A DNA stretch of 64,000 nt from Mycobacterium sp. 852002-51971_SCH5477799-a (GCF_001667145.1 NZ_LZIF01000087.1:62001-126000); one strand, 5' to 3'; positions 39,100 to 49,265 are shown, counted from the first letter of the stretch. Notes: generated by a model from the sequence alone, not told the origin. Program-made: numbers and translations.

Positions 39100-40572
39100 A
39101 TGCCTGTGCAACGTGTGGTTCGTGTGATTGCCACCGCGCTGACGCTCGCGGTCGTCGTCGGCACCGGGATCGCGTGGAGCAATGTCCGGTCCTTCGAAGA
39201 CGGCATCTTCCACATGTCCGCACCCTCGCTGGGCAAGGGCGGCGACGACGGCGCGATCGACATCCTGCTGGTCGGCATGGACAGCCGCACCGACGCGCAC
39301 GGCAACCCGTTGTCGCAGGAGGAACTGGAAGCACTGAAGGCCGGCGACGAGGAAGCCACCAACACCGACACGATCATTTTGATCCGCATCCCCAACAACG
39401 GGAAGTCGGCCACCGCGATCTCGATCCCGCGCGACTCCTACGTCGCCGCCCCGGGGCTGGGCAAGACCAAGATCAACGGTGTCTACGGTCAGACCCGGGA
39501 AGCTAAGCGCACCGCCCTGGTCAAGGCCGGCGCCTCTCCCACCGAGGCCGCCGCGCAGGGCACCGAGGCCGGTCGCGAGGCGCTGATCAAGACCGTCGCC
39601 GACCTCACCGGCGTCACCGTCGACCACTACGCCGAGATCGGCCTGCTCGGCTTTTCGCTGATCACCGACGCTCTGGGGGGCGTCGACGTGTGCCTCAAAG
39701 AGCCGGTGTTCGAACCGCTTTCGGGTGCCGACTTCCCGGCCGGCCCGCAACGACTCAGCGGCCCCGAGGCGCTCAGCTTCGTGCGGCAGCGCCACGAGCT
39801 GCCACGCGGTGACCTGGACCGGGTGGTCCGCCAGCAGGTGGTGATGGCCTCGCTGGCCCACCGGGTCATCTCCGGCCAGACGCTGTCGAGCCCCACCACG
39901 GTCAGGCGGCTCGAGGCCGCCGTCCAGCGCTCGGTGGTGATCTCGGCCGGTTGGGACGTGATGGATTTCGTGCAGCAGATGCAGAAGCTGGCCGGCGGTA
40001 ACGTCGCCTTCGCCACCATTCCGGTGCTCGACGGCGCCGGCTGGAGCGACGACGGCATGCAAAGCGTGGTGCGGCTGGACCCACATCAGGTCGCCGAGTG
40101 GGTGGGGGGCCTGCTGCACGATCAGGAACAGGGCAAGACCGAGGAGATCGCGTACACGCCCGCGAAGACCACCGCCAGCGTCGTCAATGACACCGACATC
40201 AACGGGCTGGCCGCGGCCGTATCGGATGTTTTGAGCGCCAAGGGATTTGCCGCGGGCACGGTGGGCAACAACGACGGCGGACACGTGAAGGCCAGCCAGG
40301 TGCGCGCCGCCAAGAGCGACGACCTGGGAGCCAAGGAGATCTCCAAGGAATTGGGTGGGTTGCCGGTGATCGCCGACACGTCGCTGGCGCCGGGTGCGGT
40401 CCGGGTGGTGCTGGCCAACGACTACAGCGGTCCGGGCTCGGGCCTGTCCGGCGGTGAGTCGGTCACGTCCGCCAAAGTGTCCACCGCCGGTGCGGTGGCG
40501 ACCGACCCCAGGGTTCCCGCCCCGTCGCCGATCCTGACCGCCGGCTCCGACAAGCCGGAGTGCATAAACTAA
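39100..40572 (+). CDS. lcp1: LytR-CpsA-Psr phosphotransferase Lcp1
   Basis: LCP-family enzyme (Rv3267) that attaches arabinogalactan to peptidoglycan. The 490 residues have an N-terminal membrane anchor (VVRVIATALTLAVVVGTGIAW), then the LCP domain: ILLVGMDSRTDAHGNPLSQEELEAL, TDTIILIRIPNN, SIPRDSYVAAPG, KINGVYGQ, and SFVRQRHELPRGDLDRVVRQQ with the catalytic arginines. A C-terminal LytR_C domain occupies the last ~110 residues and ends SDKPECIN. TAATGT at 39088-39093 is 6 nt from the ATG, a leaderless arrangement. Divergent from rmlD, so genes building and attaching the linker are neighbours. Confidence 0.95.
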   Translation: MPVQRVVRVIATALTLAVVVGTGIAWSNVRSFEDGIFHMSAPSLGKGGDDGAIDILLVGMDSRTDAHGNPLSQEELEALKAGDEEATNTDTIILIRIPNNGKSATAISIPRDSYVAAPGLGKTKINGVYGQTREAKRTALVKAGASPTEAAAQGTEAGREALIKTVADLTGVTVDHYAEIGLLGFSLITDALGGVDVCLKEPVFEPLSGADFPAGPQRLSGPEALSFVRQRHELPRGDLDRVVRQQVVMASLAHRVISGQTLSSPTTVRRLEAAVQRSVVISAGWDVMDFVQQMQKLAGGNVAFATIPVLDGAGWSDDGMQSVVRLDPHQVAEWVGGLLHDQEQGKTEEIAYTPAKTTASVVNDTDINGLAAAVSDVLSAKGFAAGTVGNNDGGHVKASQVRAAKSDDLGAKEISKELGGLPVIADTSLAPGAVRVVLANDYSGPGSGLSGGESVTSAKVSTAGAVATDPRVPAPSPILTAGSDKPECIN

Positions 40573-40578
40573 CGACCA

Positions 40579-41307
40579 GTGCCTCAACTGATCACGCTGA
40601 GCGAAGCCATCCTCGATCCGATGCTGCGGGCCGATCCGGTCGGCCCGCGCATCACCTACTACGACGACGCCACCGGAGAGCGCATCGAACTGTCCGGTGT
40701 GACACTGGCCAACTGGGCGGCCAAGACGGGCAACCTGTTGCGCGACGAGCTGGGCGCCGGACCGGCCAGCCGGGTGGCGATCCTGTTGCCCGCCCACTGG
40801 CAGACGGCGGCGGTGCTGTTCGGGGTGTGGTGGATCGGCGCCGAGGCGGTGCTGGCCGGCCCGGATGACGCGCCTTCGAACATAGCGCTGTGCACGGCCG
40901 AGCGACTCGACGAGGCCGACGACGCGGTCGCCGGCGGCGAGGTCGCGGTGCTGTCGCTGGACCCGTTCGGCCGCCCGGCACCCGAGCTGCCGATCGGCGT
41001 GACGGACTACGCCACCGCGGTCCGGGTGCACGGCGACCAGATCGTTGCCGAACCGCGGCCCGGTCCGGCGCTGGGCGGGCGATCGGTCGAGCAGGTACTG
41101 GCCGATTGCCAAACCTCGGCCGCGACAAGGGGTTTGACGTCGAGCGATCGGGTGCTGTCCGGCGCGTCATGGTCGCGGCCCGCCGAACTGGTGGACGGCC
41201 TGCTGGCGATCATGGCCGTCGGCGGCTCGCTGGTGCAGGTGGCCAACGCCGACCCGGCCGGGCAAGAGCGCCGAATCGAGACCGAGAAGGTCACCAGGGT
41301 GCTGTAA
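40579..41307 (+). CDS. TIGR03089 family protein (Rv3268-like)
   Basis: A 242-residue actinobacterial protein resembling an incomplete AMP-binding (acyl-CoA synthetase) fold: ITYYDDATGERIELSGVTLANWAAKTGNLLRDELGAGPASRVAILLPAHWQTAAVLFGVWWIGAEAV is the N-terminal part of that fold. The adenylation core motifs YTSGTTG and the C-terminal lid are missing, so enzymatic activity is unlikely. GTG start at 40579, 6 bp after the lcp1 stop, with both on the plus strand, suggesting co-transcription. Confidence 0.9.
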   Translation: MPQLITLSEAILDPMLRADPVGPRITYYDDATGERIELSGVTLANWAAKTGNLLRDELGAGPASRVAILLPAHWQTAAVLFGVWWIGAEAVLAGPDDAPSNIALCTAERLDEADDAVAGGEVAVLSLDPFGRPAPELPIGVTDYATAVRVHGDQIVAEPRPGPALGGRSVEQVLADCQTSAATRGLTSSDRVLSGASWSRPAELVDGLLAIMAVGGSLVQVANADPAGQERRIETEKVTRVL

Positions 41308-41325
41308 AGCCCTGCCGCCCCACCC

Positions 41326-41360
41326 GATACATATTGATATCGCTATATTGCGATGTTAAC
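41326..41360 (+). promoter_or_regulatory. AT-rich promoter/operator patch upstream of pacL1-ctpC
   Basis: An approximately 35-bp stretch containing ATATTGATAT (41331-41340) and CTATATTGCGATGTTAAC (41343-41360), far more AT-rich than its surroundings, 50-80 bp before the pacL1 start. The repeated ATATTG words and GATATC centre suggest a metalloregulator operator overlapping a promoter; M. tuberculosis ctpC is induced by zinc. The exact boundaries and the regulator cannot be read from the sequence. Confidence 0.45.
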
Positions 41361-41408
41361 GTCGTGCAAGCATGAGCTGAACGCGCAGACGATGGGAAGG
41401 GTGCGGCA

Positions 41409-41690
41409 ATGGCGGTGTACGGGCTCCTGGCGAAGGCGGCAGGCACGGTGGTCACCGGGTTGGTCGGCGTGACGGCCTACGAGGTGGTGCGCAAAGCCGT
41501 GGCCAAGGCGCCGCTGCACGAGACCGCGGTCAAAAGCGCCGAGCTCGGACTGCGTGGCACCCGCAAGGCCGAGGAGGCCGCCGAGTCGGCGCGCCTCAAG
41601 CTCGCCGACGTGATGGCCGAGGCCCGCGAGCGTATCGGCGAGGAGGCGCCCACGCCCTCGATCGCCGACACCCACGACCACGAGCACTGA
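41409..41690 (+). CDS. pacL1: PacL1-type metal chaperone (DUF1490)
   Basis: A 93-residue partner of the P-type ATPase CtpC (Rv3269-like). It has an N-terminal hydrophobic segment (LLAKAAGTVVTGLVGVTAYEVV), a charged amphipathic middle (AEEAAESARLKLADVMAEAR), and a C-terminal metal-binding tail ending DTHDHEH. PacL proteins form membrane platforms that stabilise the cognate exporter and bind zinc through such an acidic/His tail. The gene ends 9 bp before ctpC on the same strand. Confidence 0.93.
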   Translation: MAVYGLLAKAAGTVVTGLVGVTAYEVVRKAVAKAPLHETAVKSAELGLRGTRKAEEAAESARLKLADVMAEARERIGEEAPTPSIADTHDHEH

Positions 41691-41699
41691 TCGGGCGAT

Positions 41700-43931
41700 A
41701 TGGACCTCGCCCTAGTCCCCGACATCACAGACGAGGCGCGAACCGAAGACCCTGCGCTGCAAGTCATTTCGGATGCCGCCGGGCGCATGCGGGTAGCCGT
41801 AGAGTGGGTGCGCGCCAACTCCCGGCGCGCCGTGGCGGTCGAAGAGGCCGTCGCCAAGTGTGATGGCGTGCGCGTGGTGCACGCCTACCCGCGCACCGGC
41901 TCGGTCGTCGTCTGGTACTCGCCCCGGCGCTGCGACCGCTCCGCGGTGCTCGCCGCAATCGGCGAGGCGCTGCACGTCGCCGCCGAGCTGATCCCGGTCC
42001 GCGCGCCGCATTCGGAGGAGATCCGCAACGCCGACGTGCTGCGCATGGTCATCGGCGGCGCCGCGCTGGCCCTGCTCGGGGTGCGCCGCTACGTCTTCGC
42101 GCGGCCGCCGCTGCTGGGACCCGGCGGCCGACTGTTTGCCACCGGCGTCACCGTGTTCACCGGCTATCCCTTCCTGCGCGGGGCGCTGCGCTCGTTGCGC
42201 TCCGGCAAGGCCGGCACCGACGCGCTGGTCTCGGCGGCGACGGTGGCGAGCCTGGTGCTGCGCGAGAACGTCGTGGCCCTCACCGTGCTGTGGTTGCTCA
42301 ATATCGGTGAGTACCTTCAGGATCTGACGCTGCGCCGGACCCGCCGCGCCATCTCCGAATTGCTGCGCGGCAGCCAGGACACGGCCTGGGTCCGGCTACC
42401 CGACGGCCCCGAGGCGGGCACCGAAGTTCAGGTGCCGATCGACATCGTGCAGATCGGCGACGAGGTGGTGGTCCACGATCACGTCGCCATCCCGGTCGAC
42501 GGCGAAGTGGTCGACGGCGAGGCGATCGTCAACCAGTCCGCGATCACCGGGGAGAACCTGCCGGTCAGCGTGGTGGTCGGCGCGCACGTGCACGCCGGTT
42601 CGGTGGTGGTGCGCGGACGCCTGGTGGTGCGCGCCCGCGCCGTCGGCAATCAGACCACCATCGGCCGCATCATCAGCCGGGTCGAGGAGGCCCAGCACGA
42701 CCGGGCGCCGATCCAGACCGTCGGCGAAAACTTCTCGCGCCGATTCGTTCCCACCTCCTTCATCGTCTCGGCCATCACGCTGGCGATCACCGGCGACGTC
42801 CGCCGGGCGATGACCATGCTGCTGATCGCCTGCCCGTGCGCGGTGGGGCTGGCCACGCCCACCGCGATCAGCGCGGCGATCGGCAACGGCGCCCGCCGCG
42901 GCATCCTGATCAAGGGCGGCTCGCACCTCGAGCAGGCCGGCCGGGTGGACGCGATCGTGTTCGACAAGACCGGCACGCTGACCGTCGGCCGCCCGGTGGT
43001 CACCAATATCATTGCGCTGCATAAGGATTGGCAGCCCGAGCAGGTGCTGGCGTATGCGGCCAGCTCGGAGATCCACTCCCGCCACCCGCTGGCGGAGGCG
43101 GTGATCCGGTCCACCGAGGAACGCCACATCACCATCCCTCCGCACGAGGAGTGCGAGGTCCTGGTGGGCCTGGGCATGCGGACCTGGGCCGACGGCCGGA
43201 CCCTGCTGTTGGGCAGTCCCGGGCTGCTGCGCGCGGAAAAGGTGCGGGTGTCCAAGAAGGCGTCCGAGTGGGTGGAACGGCTGCGCCGCCAGGCCGAGAC
43301 CCCCCTCCTGCTCGCCGTTGACGGCAAGCTGGTGGGGCTGATCAGCCTGCGTGACGAGGTGCGCCCCGAGGCCTCCACTGTTCTGAAGAAGTTGCGCGCC
43401 AACGGTATTCGCCGGATCGTCATGCTCACCGGCGATCACCCGGACATCGCCGAAGTGGTGGCCGGCGAGCTCGGGATCGACGAGTGGCGCGCCGAGGTGA
43501 TGCCGGAGGACAAGCTCGCGGCGGTGCGTGACCTGCAGGGCGAGGGCTACACCGTGGGCATGGTCGGCGACGGCATCAACGACGCCCCCGCGCTGGCCGC
43601 CGCCGACATCGGGATCGCGATGGGGCTGGCCGGAACCGACGTCGCCGTCGAGACCGCCGACGTGGCGCTGGCCAACGACGACCTGCATCGTCTGCTCGAC
43701 GTGGGCGACCTGGGCGCTCGCGCGGTAGACGTGATCCGGGAGAACTACGGCATGTCCATCGCCGTCAACGCCGCCGGACTGATCATCGGCGCGGGCGGCG
43801 CACTGTCCCCGGTGCTGGCTGCGATCCTGCACAACGCGTCGTCGGTTGCCGTGGTGGCCAACAGTTCTCGGCTGATTCGCTACCGCCTGGACTCGCCACG
43901 CACCGCCCCGAACGGCGAGCGCGCCGGCTGA
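41700..43931 (+). CDS. ctpC: Metal-exporting P1-type ATPase CtpC
   Basis: P1B-type ATPase (Rv3270), 743 residues, for zinc (and possibly manganese) export, which protects mycobacteria from zinc poisoning inside macrophages. The N-terminus carries a degenerate ferredoxin-like HMA domain ([18 protein letters not shown]) without a CxxC motif. The membrane part contains [12 protein letters not shown] (CPC, residues 378-380), the phosphorylation site [10 protein letters not shown] (Asp422), and the hinge [25 protein letters not shown] at 41700 gives about 20 residues more at the N-terminus than the common M. tuberculosis annotation; a start inside that stretch is possible. Operon with pacL1. Confidence 0.96.
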   Translation: MDLALVPDITDEARTEDPALQVISDAAGRMRVAVEWVRANSRRAVAVEEAVAKCDGVRVVHAYPRTGSVVVWYSPRRCDRSAVLAAIGEALHVAAELIPVRAPHSEEIRNADVLRMVIGGAALALLGVRRYVFARPPLLGPGGRLFATGVTVFTGYPFLRGALRSLRSGKAGTDALVSAATVASLVLRENVVALTVLWLLNIGEYLQDLTLRRTRRAISELLRGSQDTAWVRLPDGPEAGTEVQVPIDIVQIGDEVVVHDHVAIPVDGEVVDGEAIVNQSAITGENLPVSVVVGAHVHAGSVVVRGRLVVRARAVGNQTTIGRIISRVEEAQHDRAPIQTVGENFSRRFVPTSFIVSAITLAITGDVRRAMTMLLIACPCAVGLATPTAISAAIGNGARRGILIKGGSHLEQAGRVDAIVFDKTGTLTVGRPVVTNIIALHKDWQPEQVLAYAASSEIHSRHPLAEAVIRSTEERHITIPPHEECEVLVGLGMRTWADGRTLLLGSPGLLRAEKVRVSKKASEWVERLRRQAETPLLLAVDGKLVGLISLRDEVRPEASTVLKKLRANGIRRIVMLTGDHPDIAEVVAGELGIDEWRAEVMPEDKLAAVRDLQGEGYTVGMVGDGINDAPALAAADIGIAMGLAGTDVAVETADVALANDDLHRLLDVGDLGARAVDVIRENYGMSIAVNAAGLIIGAGGALSPVLAAILHNASSVAVVANSSRLIRYRLDSPRTAPNGERAG

Positions 43932-44040
43932 AGACTCAGCAGCCGCGATCGTCGCGAACGAACTGTGTCGCACCTCGCGCCGGGGGCCCCGGCGCTGGTC
44001 GTTATTGTGGCTAACCAGTAGATCGGAAGGGATTTGCTCG

Positions 44041-44964
44041 ATGGCGCGCAGCGACGACGACACCTGGGACCTGGCGACCAGCGTGGGAGCGACCGCCACG
44101 ATGGTGGCCGCCGGACGGGCCCGGGCCACCCTGGACGGGCTGATCGACGATCGGTTCGCCGAGCCCCTGGTGCGCGCCGTCGGCGTCGACTTCATGACGC
44201 GGTGGGCCGCCGGCGAAGTGGACTCCGCCGACGTTGACGAGCCGGACGCCGCGTGGGGCATGCAACGCATGACCGACATGCTGGCCGCCCGCACTCGGTA
44301 CATCGACGCGTTCTTCGCCGAGGCGGGCGCCCAACAAGACCCAGCCATCGATCAGGTGGTCATCCTGGCCTCCGGCCTGGACGCGCGCGCCTACCGGTTG
44401 CCGTGGGCACCGGGCACCATCGTGTTCGAGATCGACCAGCCGCAGGTGCTGGAGTTCAAGGCCGCCACCATCGCCGAGCTTGACGCGCAGCCCACCGCCG
44501 AGGTGCGAAACGTTCCGATCGACCTGCGCCACGACTGGCCGTCGGCGCTGCGGGACGCCGGCTTCGACACCGGGCGCCCCGCCGCCTGGGCGGCCGAGGG
44601 ACTGGTCGGCTTCCTGCCACCCGAGGCTCAGGATCGGTTGCTGGACAACATCACCGCCCTATCCGCCGACGGCAGCCAGTTGGTGGCCGAGGTGTTCGCG
44701 AACACGGGGGTCAGCGGCGACGCGCTGAACGCCGCGAGCGAGAAGTGGCGGCGCAACGGCCTCGACATCGCCCTGGGCGAACTGGGTTTCCCCGGCGAGC
44801 GCAACGACGTGGCCACCTACTTGCAGCAGCGGGGCTGGCAGCCGGTCCGCACCCCGCTGAACCAGATGCTGGCCAACAACGGCCTGCCGCTGCAGTCGAC
44901 GGAGCCCGACGCGCCCTTCGCGCAGAACTATTACTGCACCGCGGTGTTGCACAGGGCAGGTTAA
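44041..44964 (+). CDS. SAM-dependent methyltransferase, TIGR00027 family
   Basis: A 307-residue member of the mycobacterial family of leucine-carboxymethyltransferase-like enzymes. Motifs: [23 protein letters not shown] at the N-terminus, [29 protein letters not shown] (SAM-binding, near residue 105), [15 protein letters not shown] (acidic residue for the ribose) and [17 protein letters not shown]. Mycobacterial genomes carry many paralogues and the substrate is not known. ATG at 44041 with GGAAGGGA upstream. This gene replaces the Rv3271c membrane-protein gene expected here in H37Rv order. Confidence 0.88.
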   Translation: MARSDDDTWDLATSVGATATMVAAGRARATLDGLIDDRFAEPLVRAVGVDFMTRWAAGEVDSADVDEPDAAWGMQRMTDMLAARTRYIDAFFAEAGAQQDPAIDQVVILASGLDARAYRLPWAPGTIVFEIDQPQVLEFKAATIAELDAQPTAEVRNVPIDLRHDWPSALRDAGFDTGRPAAWAAEGLVGFLPPEAQDRLLDNITALSADGSQLVAEVFANTGVSGDALNAASEKWRRNGLDIALGELGFPGERNDVATYLQQRGWQPVRTPLNQMLANNGLPLQSTEPDAPFAQNYYCTAVLHRAG

Positions 44965-44979
44965 AGGAAGGCAAACGCG

Positions 44980-46161
44980 ATGCCAAACAGCAAGCCCGCC
45001 ATGCCACTTGACGGATTCAGGGTGCTCGACTTCACCCAGAACATCGCCGGGCCGATGGCCGGACAGGTGCTGGCCGATCTGGGTGCCGAAGTCATCAAGA
45101 TCGAGGCGCCCATCGGCGAGGCGGCCCGGCACATCACCGCGGTACTGCCCGGGCGCCCGCCGCTGGCCACCCTGTTCCTCCCCCACAACCGGGGCAAGAA
45201 GTCGGTGATGGCCGACCTGCGCAGCGACGAGGCCAAGCAGCAGATCCTGGGGCTGGTCGATACGGCCGACGTTGTGCTGGAAGGGTTTCGGCCCGGGGTG
45301 ATGGAACGCATGGGCCTGGGTCCCGACGAGCTGCAATCACGCAATCCCAAGCTCATCTACGCGCGTCTTTCCGCGTACGGCGGCAACGGCCCGCAGGGCA
45401 GCCGGCCGGGGGTCGACCTGATGGTCGCCGCCGAGTCGGGCATGACCACCGGGATGCCCACGCCGACCGGCAAACCCCAGATCATCCCGTTCCAACTCGT
45501 CGACGCCGCCAGCGGTCACGTGCTGGCCCAGGCGGTGCTGGCCGCGCTGCTCAACCGTGAACGCCACGGGGTCGCCGACGTCGTGCGGGTCGCCATGTAT
45601 GACGTCGCGGTCAGCCTGCAGGCCAGTCAGCTGACCATTCACCTGAACAAACCGAGCGACGTCGTTAAGCCCGACGCCGCACCAAAGCCTAAGCGGCGCA
45701 AGGGTGTTGGGTTCGCCACTCAGCCGTCGGACGCCTTCAAGGCCGCTGACGGCTACCTGGTGATCAGCGCCTATGTGCCCAAGCACTGGGACAAGCTGTG
45801 CGAGATCATCGGCCGGCCCGACATGCGCGACGACGAGCGGTTCGTCGACCAGCGCGCGCGGGCGCTCAACTATCCCGAACTGACCGAGGAACTCGAGAAG
45901 GCCCTGGCCGCAAAGACCGCGGACGAATGGGTCCGGCTGCTACAGGAGGGCGGCCTGATGGCCTGCCACGCCTACACCTGGAAGCAAGTGGTCGGCACCG
46001 CGCTGTTCGCCGAGAACGAACTGGCCCTGCCGGTCGGCGAGGGCGCGGATGAGGTCACGGTAATCCGCACTCCGGCACGCTATTCCAGCTTCGACGCGGC
46101 GGCCGCCGAACCCCCGCCCGCCCTCGGCCAGCACACCGAGGAGTACCTGGGCGCGTTGTAG
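44980..46161 (+). CDS. CaiB/BaiF family CoA transferase
   Basis: Rv3272-like class III CoA transferase, 393 residues. The N-terminal signature GFRVLDFTQNIAGPMAGQVLADLGAEVIKIEAP is diagnostic, followed by NRGKKSVMADLRS, YARLSAYGGNGP and the catalytic-Asp region GVDLMVAAESGM. The acyl acceptor is unknown. The gene is 15 bp after the methyltransferase stop and may be co-transcribed. It converges on pknD with a 5-bp gap. In H37Rv order the next gene would be Rv3273; here the pst module follows instead. Confidence 0.9.
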   Translation: MPNSKPAMPLDGFRVLDFTQNIAGPMAGQVLADLGAEVIKIEAPIGEAARHITAVLPGRPPLATLFLPHNRGKKSVMADLRSDEAKQQILGLVDTADVVLEGFRPGVMERMGLGPDELQSRNPKLIYARLSAYGGNGPQGSRPGVDLMVAAESGMTTGMPTPTGKPQIIPFQLVDAASGHVLAQAVLAALLNRERHGVADVVRVAMYDVAVSLQASQLTIHLNKPSDVVKPDAAPKPKRRKGVGFATQPSDAFKAADGYLVISAYVPKHWDKLCEIIGRPDMRDDERFVDQRARALNYPELTEELEKALAAKTADEWVRLLQEGGLMACHAYTWKQVVGTALFAENELALPVGEGADEVTVIRTPARYSSFDAAAAEPPPALGQHTEEYLGAL

Positions 46162-46166
46162 CCCCC

Positions 46167-48143
46167 TCACGGCGTCAGCTTGACCACCCGGTCGTTGCCG
46201 CGGTCGGCGACGTAGACGTTCTGGTCCTTATCGACAGTCACCGCCAAGGGGGTGTTGAGTCCGGTGAACGGCACGACCGTCCCGGTGGTTGCGCCCTGAG
46301 GGTATTTGACGACGTCGTTCTTGTCGTGCTCGGTGACGTACACGGTGCCGCTGTTGTCCACGGCGATCCCCCACGGCACGGACAGGTCGTGAAATGGCAA
46401 CTCCGACGCGGTATTCGACGCAGCGTCGAGTTTGACCACCCTGTTGTTGTCGGTGTCCGCGACGTAGACGTTGCCCGCGGGATCGACGGCCACCCCGTCC
46501 GGGTTCTTGAGTCCGTTGAAAGGCAGCACGGTCTGGGTCTTGGATCCCGCCGCCAGCTTCACCACCCTGCTGTTGCCGCGGTCGGCGACATACACGGCGC
46601 CCTGGCTGTCGACCGCGACGCCCTCCGGATAGCTCAGGCCGCTGAACGGCAGCTCCTTCTGGCTGTTGGAACCGGCGGCCATGCTGACCACCCGGTTGTT
46701 GAAATCGGCGACGTACACGGTGCCCGCGCCGTCGACGGCCAAGCCCTGCGGCTCGTAGAGCCCGTTGAACGGCAGCACCGTCGTGGCGTCCGAACCGGTC
46801 GTCAGCTTCACCGCACGGCCATACATGCCTTCGCTGGTCACGTAGACGTTGCCGGCGCTGTCCAGCGCCACCCCGCCCGGAGACAAGCGGAAGTCAATGC
46901 CCTTGAACGGCAACAGATTTTGACCGCTCGCCTGTTTCGACGGCCCAGAGGATTCGGTGGACAGGTAGCCGACGACCGCCACGACGAAAGCGACCAGCGC
47001 GACCAGAGCGATGGCGCCGACGATGATCCACTGTCTACGTTTGTTGTCGTTCGCGGGACGCCCGAAGTCCGTGCCCGGTCCATAAATGCGACCGGAACTC
47101 GTTGGGGCGGCACGGATCAGCGAGGGTCTAGAGCCGGAGCGGTCGATCCTGTTCACACCCCCGGATGGCCACGGACCCGCCACGGTGTCGGCACCCGGCG
47201 ACGGGGCGAACGAATGCGGCCCGCGCGCCGGAGCGTTTGCGGCGGCGCCCAGGGCCGCGCTCTGTCCCTCGCGCAGAATGTTGGTGGCCTTCCGCTGCTC
47301 GGATGTGGTCAGCGCGTCATGGGCGGCGGCGGCGAATTCGCCTGCGGTGCGATAGCGATCCTCGGGACGTTTGGCCATGCCCTTGGCGATCACGTCATCG
47401 AGGGCGGGCGGACACACGCCGGGGCGCAACTGGCTGGGCGAGGGGGCCGTCTTCGTCAAATGCGCGGCGACCAGCCGTTCGATGGTATCGGCCCGGTACG
47501 GCGGTGAGCCGGTCAGGCACTCGCTCAAAACACATGCGAGCGAATAGATGTCGACGCTGTGGGTGACTTTGTCGTCGGTGAAGCGTTCCGGGGCCATGTA
47601 GTAATACGTTCCGATCGCGGTCCCAACCTGGGTCAGGCCCGGATCCGTCGCGGCCTGCGCGATGCCGAAGTCCGCCAGGTAAGCGAAGTCGCTGGGGGTG
47701 ACCAGGATGTTCCCCGGGGTGACGTCGCGGTGCATCACCCCGGCGGCGTGCGCCGCGTCGAGTGCGGAGGCGACCTGACGGATGATGGCGATCGCCCGCG
47801 GTGGGGCCAACGGCCCGTCCCGGTGCAACAGCGTGCCGAGATCGACGCCGTCGACAAGACGCATGTCCACGTAGAAGCGCCCGTCGAACTCGCCGTAGTC
47901 GTGGATCGGCACCACATGCGGTTCGGTCAGCCGTCCCGCGATGTCGGCCTCGCGCTGCAGGCGCGCGCGGAACTCCGAGTTGCCGGTGAACTGCTGCGAG
48001 ATCAGTTTCAGGGCCACCATGCGGCGCTTGCGGGTGTCCTCGGCCTCGTATACCTCGCCCATGCCGCCCTGACGCAGAAGTCGCACCAGCCGGTAGGGGC
48101 CGAACCAGGACCCGACCAGTGAGGCCGGCGCGCTATCGCTCAC
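46167..48143 (-). CDS. pknD: Receptor Ser/Thr kinase PknD (NHL beta-propeller sensor)
   Basis: Transmembrane Ser/Thr kinase of 658 residues. The kinase domain (residues about 15-280) has GGMGEVYEAED (glycine loop), ALKLI (K46), and the catalytic loop HRDVTPGN (138-145) in which the usual Lys after HRDV is Thr. It continues with ADFGIAQ (158-164) and the APERF activation-segment end. A juxtamembrane linker and one membrane helix (QWIIVGAIALVALVAFVVAVVGYL) lead to an extracellular six-bladed NHL propeller with repeated VAVD..G.VYVADRGN units. Organisation matches PknD of M. tuberculosis (Rv0931c), which also lies beside pstS2. The gene reads away from the pstB promoter. Confidence 0.93.
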   Translation of the reverse strand: MSDSAPASLVGSWFGPYRLVRLLRQGGMGEVYEAEDTRKRRMVALKLISQQFTGNSEFRARLQREADIAGRLTEPHVVPIHDYGEFDGRFYVDMRLVDGVDLGTLLHRDGPLAPPRAIAIIRQVASALDAAHAAGVMHRDVTPGNILVTPSDFAYLADFGIAQAATDPGLTQVGTAIGTYYYMAPERFTDDKVTHSVDIYSLACVLSECLTGSPPYRADTIERLVAAHLTKTAPSPSQLRPGVCPPALDDVIAKGMAKRPEDRYRTAGEFAAAAHDALTTSEQRKATNILREGQSAALGAAANAPARGPHSFAPSPGADTVAGPWPSGGVNRIDRSGSRPSLIRAAPTSSGRIYGPGTDFGRPANDNKRRQWIIVGAIALVALVAFVVAVVGYLSTESSGPSKQASGQNLLPFKGIDFRLSPGGVALDSAGNVYVTSEGMYGRAVKLTTGSDATTVLPFNGLYEPQGLAVDGAGTVYVADFNNRVVSMAAGSNSQKELPFSGLSYPEGVAVDSQGAVYVADRGNSRVVKLAAGSKTQTVLPFNGLKNPDGVAVDPAGNVYVADTDNNRVVKLDAASNTASELPFHDLSVPWGIAVDNSGTVYVTEHDKNDVVKYPQGATTGTVVPFTGLNTPLAVTVDKDQNVYVADRGNDRVVKLTP

Positions 48144-48164
48144 CCTCGAGCCTCCTTCGTATCG

Positions 48165-49265
48165 TCAGGAAATCGCATTGACCGCGCTCGACAGCTTCGT
48201 CGTGAACGAGCTGGGCAGCGGGATGGAACCGTACTGCTCCAAACCGTCCTGGCCCGGACCGATCGCCGCCTGCATGAACGCCTTCACCGCCTTGCCCGTG
48301 GCCGCGTCGGGGTATTTCGAGCACACGATTTCATAGGTCGCGAGCACGATCGGGTACGCGCCGGACTGGGTCGGCTTGTAGAACGACGAGGTGTCCAGCA
48401 CCAGGTCGTTGCCCTGCCCGCTGAAGGTGGCCCCGGCGATCGTCTTCTCGACGGAGTCCTTGGTGATGGCCACCGCGTCCGGGCCCGCCGACGTGATGAT
48501 CGACGCCATGCTCAGCTGCTTGCCCACGGCGAAGGACCACTCGTTGTAGGTGATCGATCCCTCGGTGTTCTGCAGCAGCGCGGACGTGCCATTGTTCCCG
48601 CTGGCACCCTGCCCGACGCCACCGTTGAACGTCTCGCTGCCGCCCTTGCCCCAGGCGCCGTCGGACGCACCATCGAGGTACTTCTGAAAATTCGCAGTGG
48701 TACCGGATTTGTCGCTGCGGAAGATGACCGTGATGGGCGTCGAGGGCAGGTTGAGGCCCGAGTTGACCGCCTTTAGCGCCGGGTCGTCCCACTTGGTGAT
48801 GGCCCCGTTGAAGATCTTCGCGACGGTCGGCCCATCCAATTTCAGCCCGTTCACCCCACTGAGGTGGTAGGTGACCGCGATCGGTCCGAACACGGTGGGC
48901 AGGTCCCAGGCCGGCGAACCGCACCGCTGCGCCGCCCGGTCGTTCTGGCCCGTGGAGGGGTCCAGCGGGACATCGGAACCGGCGAGGTCGGTCTGGTTGT
49001 TGACGAATTCCGTCACGCCGGCGCCGGACCCGTTCGCGTTGTAATCCAGCGTGTAGCCGGGGCACGCGCGAACGTAGGCGTAGACGAATTGTTCGATCGC
49101 GTTCTGCTGCGCTGTCGAGCCGCTGTCCTTCAACACCTTCTTGCCACCGCAGTCCACCGACGGCGCCTTGGCGCCGGACGAGTTCGACTCGCCGCCACAC
49201 CCTGCCAGCGCCAGGGCGGTGACGGCCACCAGGCCCAGTGCGACACCAGATCGAGCGAACCTCAC
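48165..49265 (-). CDS. pstS2: Phosphate-binding lipoprotein PstS2
   Basis: High-affinity periplasmic/cell-surface phosphate-binding protein (Rv0932c-like), 366 residues. The signal peptide ends in the lipobox ALAGC with lipidated Cys at about residue 23. Phosphate-site motifs include [10 protein letters not shown], the [10 protein letters not shown] segment and [16 protein letters not shown]. The GTG at 49265 has AAGGAG 5-6 nt upstream; longer frames lead through the promoter. Divergent from pstB across the Pho-box region 49305-49377, and followed by pknD 21 bp downstream, as in M. tuberculosis. Confidence 0.93.
   Translation of the reverse strand: MRFARSGVALGLVAVTALALAGCGGESNSSGAKAPSVDCGGKKVLKDSGSTAQQNAIEQFVYAYVRACPGYTLDYNANGSGAGVTEFVNNQTDLAGSDVPLDPSTGQNDRAAQRCGSPAWDLPTVFGPIAVTYHLSGVNGLKLDGPTVAKIFNGAITKWDDPALKAVNSGLNLPSTPITVIFRSDKSGTTANFQKYLDGASDGAWGKGGSETFNGGVGQGASGNNGTSALLQNTEGSITYNEWSFAVGKQLSMASIITSAGPDAVAITKDSVEKTIAGATFSGQGNDLVLDTSSFYKPTQSGAYPIVLATYEIVCSKYPDAATGKAVKAFMQAAIGPGQDGLEQYGSIPLPSSFTTKLSSAVNAIS

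Noticed and set aside
39061..41112. 683-codon minus-strand frame opposite lcp1 and the TIGR03089 gene
   Set aside because: Antisense to two well-supported genes; composition typical of shadows.
46326..47507. Plus-strand frame of 393 codons opposite pknD
   Set aside because: The repetitive pattern simply mirrors the NHL repeats of pknD on the other strand.
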